A stretch of DNA of 41,000 nt from Mesostigma viride (Eukaryota; Streptophyta; Mesostigmatophyceae; Mesostigmatales; Mesostigmataceae), in assembly GCA_009746045.1 (NCBI GenBank), contig RPFO01000038.1, forward strand, positions 671,607 through 712,606, in the 5' to 3' direction. Numbering within the stretch: position 1 is the stretch's first letter; every line of letters starts with the position of its first letter. The notes beneath the pieces were generated by a model. That model was not told the DNA's origin. It searched no databases and saw only the letters and a list, made by a program, of their open reading frames with translations. Positions 36,483 to 41,000 of this stretch are shown one piece after another. The position numbers were made by a program, and so were the translations under genes.

Positions 36483-39456
36483 CATAGGATATAACCTTAT
36501 CTGCTGCTGCATCTAAGGAGGCTATAGTGGGATCTTGGGCCACCTGTGCTAACGTCATGTCATAAGCCAGGTCCCAATCCACTTCCTCACTGTCAGGCAA
36601 CACAGAGCAAATAGAAGGTACACGGCCATTTAGAAACCAGGGTACAGGAGACTTACAGTCGTCCTGAGTGCTGGCTTGTTTGTTGGGGCGCCCCGTTGAG
36701 GCTCCCTTCCTGGGCTTGTTGCAGCGTCCCCCTGCAGGTAACGGGTGGCGGGGCTCCCAGCAACCTGGGCATACATCCACATCAGATCCAAGTTCGGGTT
36801 TGCCCTTCCAGCAATCATCCCTCTCATGCCCCTTGCATGAGCACCTGGTGCAATACAGGGTGGAGTCATGAGGCTTACCTTTCTGACTAGGCCCCTGGGA
36901 GGGCCCAGCCTTACTGCCTGGGTTCCCCTTTCCCCCCTTGTCTGATTTCCCCTGCTGCTTGGATGACCCCCCTGCCTTCTTACCTTGCTGGGGACCCTTG
37001 AACACCGCCTTGACCTGAGCTACCACCTCCTTGATGAGCTTCTTCCTGCTAGGACCTGCACCGTCCTGACCACCCCCCCCTTGGACCTTGTTAACCTTGG
37101 GTTCCTTGACAGTTGAGAAGGGTTCTAGGCTCTGCTGAATGAACAACATGGCCCCCCTAAAATCATCCCACTTGTCTTTAAGGCCAGCCAGCAGAACTGC
37201 ATTGGTGTTCTTGTCCAGCTCAGCTTTGGTGAGCCACTGATGGATCAGGTACTTAGAGTTGAGTTTCTTCAACTCCTCGTCCCTGTCTATGTACAGGACA
37301 AACTGTTTGTTATCACGTACGTAGTCAGACTTGTTGACTTTGTACGAGGCCAACCAGTTGAACCCCTTGAGAGCCTGCAGGTGTTCCCCCTTGGTCAACA
37401 GCCCTTTTAGGTCTGCTATGAATTCTGTGAAGATTTGCACCTCCTCTGCCCCAGGTGTGCTGGCCCTCCTCTCATACATCTGGACCATTTGTTTTATGCT
37501 AGGTGCAGATTGGTGGATCGTGTTAGACACCCTAAGAGCAGGAAACCAATCACGGATGTTATCATGGGACCAGGAATGTTCTATCTTGAAAAGAAACTCA
37601 AGTGCGTCCTCCTGCACATATCCCTCAGCTAGACCTGGGAAGGTAATCCTATCTTCCCTACGGGATGCATCAAACCTGGGTCGCTGTGGTACAGCGACAG
37701 CCGCTTGTGGTTGAGGTTGCTGCTGCTGCTGCTGCTGCTGCGGTTGCTGTTGCTGATGCTGCCGCTGCTGCTGCTGCTGCTGCTGCTGTTGCTGATGCTG
37801 TGGCTGCTGCTGCTGCTGGGTTGTCGCTCCAGCGTTGCTGCCGCCCGCCATACCCCCGATGCTTGCTGGTGCCCCTCCCCCTGGTGCTCCCCCGTCCTTC
37901 CCCTCGTCACCATCCTCCTCTGGATGCGACCGCTGGGGCGTAGACGATGGTCCACACCCCTCCTGCCACTTTCCTTGGCGGACCCGCTTGGCGGCCCTCA
38001 GCAGTTGCTCTACTGCCTCTGCTGCCCGCGCCCGCTTGGTCGGGTTGGCCTCCGCTGCGTCCAGCTCCTGGTGGAGTAGTGCAGCGATGCGGTCCAGCTC
38101 CAAGTCCGTGTCGGTCTGCACAGTGTGTTTGGGTGTGGGGGGTGGGGGGTGGGGTGTGTCTGCACCAGCGCGAACACGCTCACGCGCGTTTAACAAGGCC
38201 GCTCCTCGCTGGGCTCTTGCTGGCTGCGGGGTGCGCATGAAGTCCAGTACCGCGTCCTCGGGCAGCGGCTCATGTGGCGCCAGACCACGCTCAAAACGGA
38301 TTGCGTCTCCGAATTCTCCCTGCAGAGCCCAGGTCCTGGCCGCCTCCTGATACCTGCGCAGAGCCCGCTCCTCCTTACGCATGCGCCTGTCTAGGGCACG
38401 TGCGTTCCGCCTGCTCTTCCTCGCCAGCCTGGCCTCCTGCTCCCTCCTCGCCGGGCCCACCATTGCTGCCAGTGCTGCCTCCGACCTCCTCATGGCCGCG
38501 TCCAGCCGCGCCTGATGACGCCGGGTCTTCTCCGTGGCATCGTGCGCCTTCGCACGAAGTCGCCGCAGCTCCCGATGCTGCGCCTCCCTGGCCGCACGCT
38601 CCCTAGCCAAACTGTTCTCAGCCATGGACCGCACCATTGCCCGCTTTGCCTTCCGCTGGCAATGCCTGGTGTACTCTATCTTGGCCAGTCGCTCGGCCTC
38701 AACCATAGCTGGGTCCATCAAAACCAGCTCCTCACCCCGCGCTCCGGGCTGCATCTCCACCGAGGAGTCGGTCTCCTGCAATACATCCCCAGCCATGCGC
38801 CTAAAGGAGCGCGCTGTGCGCCTGTGCGCACAGGTGAAGAGCTCGTTCTTCTTGCGGTGAACGTATGGGGGCGCCTCTCGCGCGCCTGTCGGCCCCGCGC
38901 GCAAACCCGCCCTCGCCACTCGATCCCGCTCCAGCTGCCGCTCCGCGAGCTCCCGGGCTATTCTGTCTATCTCAGTCTCCGCCCGCAGCTGAGCCTCGCG
39001 CTGAGCCTCCAGCTCGCGCTGCTGCTCCAGCTCCTTGCGTAGCTGGGCCTCCTGCCGAATGCGCTCTGCCTCTCGGCGGAGCAGCTCCTCGCGTTTCTCC
39101 CTGTCCTCCGGCAACTCTAGATCCACGAGGTCCTCGTCCTCGTCGTAGCCATCTGACGGGATGTCCCCCAGTACCGGCACCACCCTCCCCGGCCCCGTAA
39201 TCAGCTCGGGTGCCGTGGGCTGCCCTTCAGCCGGTGGTGCATTGGGACGCCATACATTGTATAGCGGCGGCCTCGCCGCCAGCTGATCCAGGAACCGCGG
39301 GTCCTCGTCCGAAGACGAGCGACCACTGCCGGCATCGCTGCCAGCGTGATCATTCCTACCCTGCCGGCCCCGCACTGCCGCCCGGTAGTCCAAATCTTCG
39401 GACGACGGGGACAGGCTTGACTCCGAAGAGCCCTCACGATCAGAAACGTTCGACAT
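36448..39456 (-). CDS. Gag-like protein of the Copia-type element
   Basis: 1002 codons from ATG 39456 without stops. In order: an acidic Ser-rich N-terminus; long charged, Arg/Glu/Ala-rich helical stretches (about 130-200 and 270-420) likely to form coiled coils; a Gln-rich tract (about 543-585) encoded by CAG-type codons; a gag core (about 600-790); and a zinc knuckle CTRCSCKGHERDDC (C-x2-C-x4-H-x4-C, about residue 868) with a second Cys/His cluster just after. It would form the virus-like particle and bind the element RNA. The last dozen codons (GPGPLQMFRKV) come from the inserted inverted-repeat element; before that insertion the frame ran on into integrase. I did not recognise a protease motif. 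The N-terminal charged region is unusually long for a Copia gag. Confidence 0.8.
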   Translation of the reverse strand: MSNVSDREGSSESSLSPSSEDLDYRAAVRGRQGRNDHAGSDAGSGRSSSDEDPRFLDQLAARPPLYNVWRPNAPPAEGQPTAPELITGPGRVVPVLGDIPSDGYDEDEDLVDLELPEDREKREELLRREAERIRQEAQLRKELEQQRELEAQREAQLRAETEIDRIARELAERQLERDRVARAGLRAGPTGAREAPPYVHRKKNELFTCAHRRTARSFRRMAGDVLQETDSSVEMQPGARGEELVLMDPAMVEAERLAKIEYTRHCQRKAKRAMVRSMAENSLARERAAREAQHRELRRLRAKAHDATEKTRRHQARLDAAMRRSEAALAAMVGPARREQEARLARKSRRNARALDRRMRKEERALRRYQEAARTWALQGEFGDAIRFERGLAPHEPLPEDAVLDFMRTPQPARAQRGAALLNARERVRAGADTPHPPPPTPKHTVQTDTDLELDRIAALLHQELDAAEANPTKRARAAEAVEQLLRAAKRVRQGKWQEGCGPSSTPQRSHPEEDGDEGKDGGAPGGGAPASIGGMAGGSNAGATTQQQQQPQHQQQQQQQQQQRQHQQQQPQQQQQQQQPQPQAAVAVPQRPRFDASRREDRITFPGLAEGYVQEDALEFLFKIEHSWSHDNIRDWFPALRVSNTIHQSAPSIKQMVQMYERRASTPGAEEVQIFTEFIADLKGLLTKGEHLQALKGFNWLASYKVNKSDYVRDNKQFVLYIDRDEELKKLNSKYLIHQWLTKAELDKNTNAVLLAGLKDKWDDFRGAMLFIQQSLEPFSTVKEPKVNKVQGGGGQDGAGPSRKKLIKEVVAQVKAVFKGPQQGKKAGGSSKQQGKSDKGGKGNPGSKAGPSQGPSQKGKPHDSTLYCTRCSCKGHERDDCWKGKPELGSDVDVCPGCWEPRHPLPAGGRCNKPRKGASTGRPNKQASTQDDCKSPVPWFLNGRVPSICSVLPDSEEVDWDLAYDMTLAQVAQDPTIASLDAAADKVISYGPGPLQMFRKV

Positions 39457-39505
39457 TTTAAAATGAGAGAGTAGTATAAAAACTGTGAGAGTTTTTATAA
39501 ATGCA

Positions 39506-40025
39506 AGTTATGGCACTCGTGCAATGGATGCGAACGTGTGTTTGATTATGCAATGGCTGGCATATATCAATCCATGCAAGCTTGCCAAGCTGGATTGCAT
39601 GGGCACGTAGGTTAGGGTAACCTAGCTATCCTGTACTAGTGCTAACCAATGAGGTGCTGGCTCCGTCCAGCTAGATCTACTCCAGCTAGGACTGATACGA
39701 TGCCCACAGGCACCTGCTGCCTAACAACACTACGTGGATGGTCCTGGACCGCCTCTAGGACCTCCGTACAGGACTAGCACTGCAACCACCTTGTGGTCTG
39801 CATCACAGCTCATAAACCCTACCACGTGAATGCCCACGTGCGTGTGCCCTACATATCTCAGTGCTAATATCTAGCACCCACGTGCCCATCATGGCACGTG
39901 CGGATCTAAATCCTAGTAGAGATATGTCCAGTGTACTACACTACCGTCCATGTCCGTATCCCACTTGGGAGACGGGGACAACGCCACGTGTACTGATAGT
40001 CTAGGCCTGAAGCCCTAGAATAACT
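39506..40025 (-). repeat. 5' LTR of the Copia-type element (520 bp)
   Basis: It begins AGTTAT and ends ATAACT on either strand, a 6-bp terminal inverted repeat in place of the usual TG...CA. Its 3' 143 bp recur at the other end of the element. The gag ATG lies 49 bp inside. No standard primer-binding site is obvious right after the LTR. Confidence 0.8.
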
Positions 40026-41000
40026 GCAGTCACGTCAAGAGTGTCGGTCAGCTGCGTGCGGAGAAATACGAACTGCCCCGGACGAAAATGCAGCTGACGG
40101 GCCATGTAAGCGCCCCCCCGGCGCTGAGCGTAGCGCAGGGTATCTCGGTGCTGGGCGATGAACAAGTTGTTCATGGCGATGGGCATAACCTTGCGGAAAG
40201 TAGCCGCCCGTGCGGTCACCTCAGCCAGAAACTGACTGGCGTTGTCAAACGCCATAGGGGTGGGGTGTGCACTCTGCGCCTCCGTCGGGAGCAAGGGTGC
40301 GCGCCCAAACAACAGGAAATACGGGGAGAAACAGGCGAGCGACTCCTGGGGTGACATTCGGTAACCCATGGCTATCCACGCCAGTTCACGATCCCACATA
40401 GTGAATGATGCTGACTGCAGGCTCCACTTGCGCAAAGCCTGCTTGACAGTCTGCACCAATCTCTCAGCCAAACCATTGGCCTGAGGATGCTCGCGAGAAG
40501 TGCGACGGTGATCAATGAGACATGCATCCAACAATTCCTGAAATTCCCCACGAAACTCCCCGCCCTGGTCGGTGACCACCTCCGCGGGGGCGCCAAACCT
40601 GGCGATGATGTCGGCGAAGTGCTTGGCGGTGGTGGCGGCCTGCTTGTCAGCAATGGGGATGAGCTCGACCCACTTGCTAAAACTTTCGACACACACCATG
40701 ACATACTTGTGGCCATCTGCACTTTCATCAAAGGGCCCACACAGGTCTACGTGCCAGCGGTAGAAGAGCCCTCTGATGGGTAGGCTCATCAATTCTTTCG
40801 CATCGTGGTCCACATTGAACCGGGCCTTCACCTGGGCACACTGCGCGCAGCGAGCGACGACCTGCGCGACTGTGGCACGCATGCCGTTCCACCAATAAGA
40901 GGCGCGCACTAGCGCCAAAGTGCGGTTACCACCCAGGTGGCCATACCGCTCATGGACTTGCTGGACGATGGCGACCCGCTTGTGAGGCGGCGGCACCACC
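40026..41000 (-). pseudogene. Gypsy-type integrase (continues beyond the window)
   Basis: The frame is open from the right edge. HHCC zinc site: H16, H21, C51 and C54 counted from the codon at 40999. Catalytic triad: D85 in WHVDLCGPF, D144 in VVTDQGGEF, E179 in HPQANGLAER. After the core come MSPQESLACFSPYFLLFGR and a GPY/F-like module ending FVFLRTQL. It is broken at 40026 by the Copia-type insert; the downstream part is at 34478-34089. The domain itself shows no stop or lost catalytic residue. Confidence 0.9.

Larger units (their letters stand above)
34479..40025 (-). mobile_element. Copia-type LTR retrotransposon, RT/RNase H deleted, flanked by GCAGT duplications
   Basis: GCAGT at 34474-34478 and 40026-40030 flanks a 5547-bp unit. 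The order on the minus strand is 5' LTR (40025-39506), gag, zinc knuckle, integrase, 3' LTR remnant (34621-34479). Integrase directly after gag implies the Copia order, in which RT and RNase H follow integrase; these are missing, as is the first 377 bp of the 3' LTR. One deletion would explain both. It is inactive: two frameshifts in integrase plus a small DNA element inside it. Confidence 0.85.
33561..41000 (-). mobile_element. Gypsy-type LTR retrotransposon with C-terminal PHD finger, 3' part, interrupted
   Basis: It reads on the minus strand from beyond the right edge through the integrase (to 40026), is interrupted by the Copia-type insertion 34479-40025, and resumes at 34478. The 3' LTR should lie between about 34080 and 33560 but cannot be delimited because the 5' LTR is outside the window. 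Candidate polypurine tracts are at 34063-34075 (GAGGGGGGAA sense) and 33812-33823. A short (GCTCCA)n run at 33616-33659 lies in this part. Confidence 0.75.

Noticed and set aside
37700-37830. CTG/CAG trinucleotide microsatellite
   Set aside because: It is the Gln-rich tract of the gag frame on the minus strand, with CAA and CCG interruptions; it needs no separate feature.
34479-39648. 143-bp direct repeats taken as a complete short LTR pair
   Set aside because: The target duplication GCAGT lies at 40026-40030, so the right LTR runs to 40025; only the left copy is cut to 143 bp.

Overview
ORGANISM. This is nuclear DNA of a green alga, most likely a core chlorophyte of the volvocalean or sphaeroplealean kind. 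The evidence is two intron-rich genes for organelle proteins (the mitochondrial complex I 24-kDa subunit and a PFC1-type organellar rRNA dimethylase), a TGTAA poly(A) signal after one of them, very long G/C-rich simple repeats inside introns, and a Penelope-like element with an N-terminal GIY-YIG nuclease (the Chlamys type known from green algae). No species can be named. Everything was read by eye; no database search was run. LAYOUT, LEFT THIRD. Positions 1-5022 are a unit with 222-bp inverted repeats about 90% identical (1-222 and 4702-4923), apparently ending in a TTAA at 5019-5022, with a 1018-aa Penelope-like reverse transcriptase in the middle (1081-4137). A piece of the same element's 3' UTR lies inverted at 6028-6439, directly against a (CACC)n array that follows a (CCCT)n array. 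GENE PAIR. Positions 7153-15195 on the minus strand hold NDUFV2 in nine exons. All junctions are GT-AG and the joined frame is open for 278 codons. Its eight introns carry the (GGGC)n, GCATGCAASCAG, GGGGA and GGGACA arrays, plus small imperfect echoes of the neighbouring exon edges. A 696-bp divergent intergenic region leads to the PFC1-type dimethylase, five exons on the plus strand (15892-20076, 409 codons). TRANSPOSON-RICH RIGHT HALF. Positions 20.5-28.5 kb contain several LINE 3' ends that share a small stem-loop and end in AT-rich simple repeats, one with a 330-bp (AATTG)n array. An ORF1-only LINE (22467-24537) sits with a 13-bp target duplication inside an older, inverted copy of the same ORF1-only family. 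A 5'-truncated LINE ORF2 (26351-27980) has its own 13-bp duplication. A relic of the TTAA-type element (28171-28500) is interrupted by a 112-bp LINE tail. Positions 29331-32575 form a 3.2-kb CACTA-like element with 21-bp terminal inverted repeats, TAT target duplications and GGGTAAA-rich subterminal zones. From about 33.5 kb to the right edge there is a three-level nest: a 493-bp inverted-repeat element (35990-36482, duplication CATA) in a Copia-type LTR retrotransposon (34479-40025, duplication GCAGT) in the integrase of a Gypsy-type retrotransposon whose polyprotein ends in a PHD finger. Removing each insertion together with one duplication copy reopens the interrupted reading frame, which makes the nesting order secure. 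HOW THE PARTS RELATE. The two host genes act in different organelles or organelle processes (respiratory chain assembly and rRNA maturation) and share a possible bidirectional promoter. The rest is a layered record of insertion: LINE into LINE, LTR element into LTR element, small DNA element into LTR element, and probably a Penelope-like element inside a DNA-transposon-like inverted repeat.
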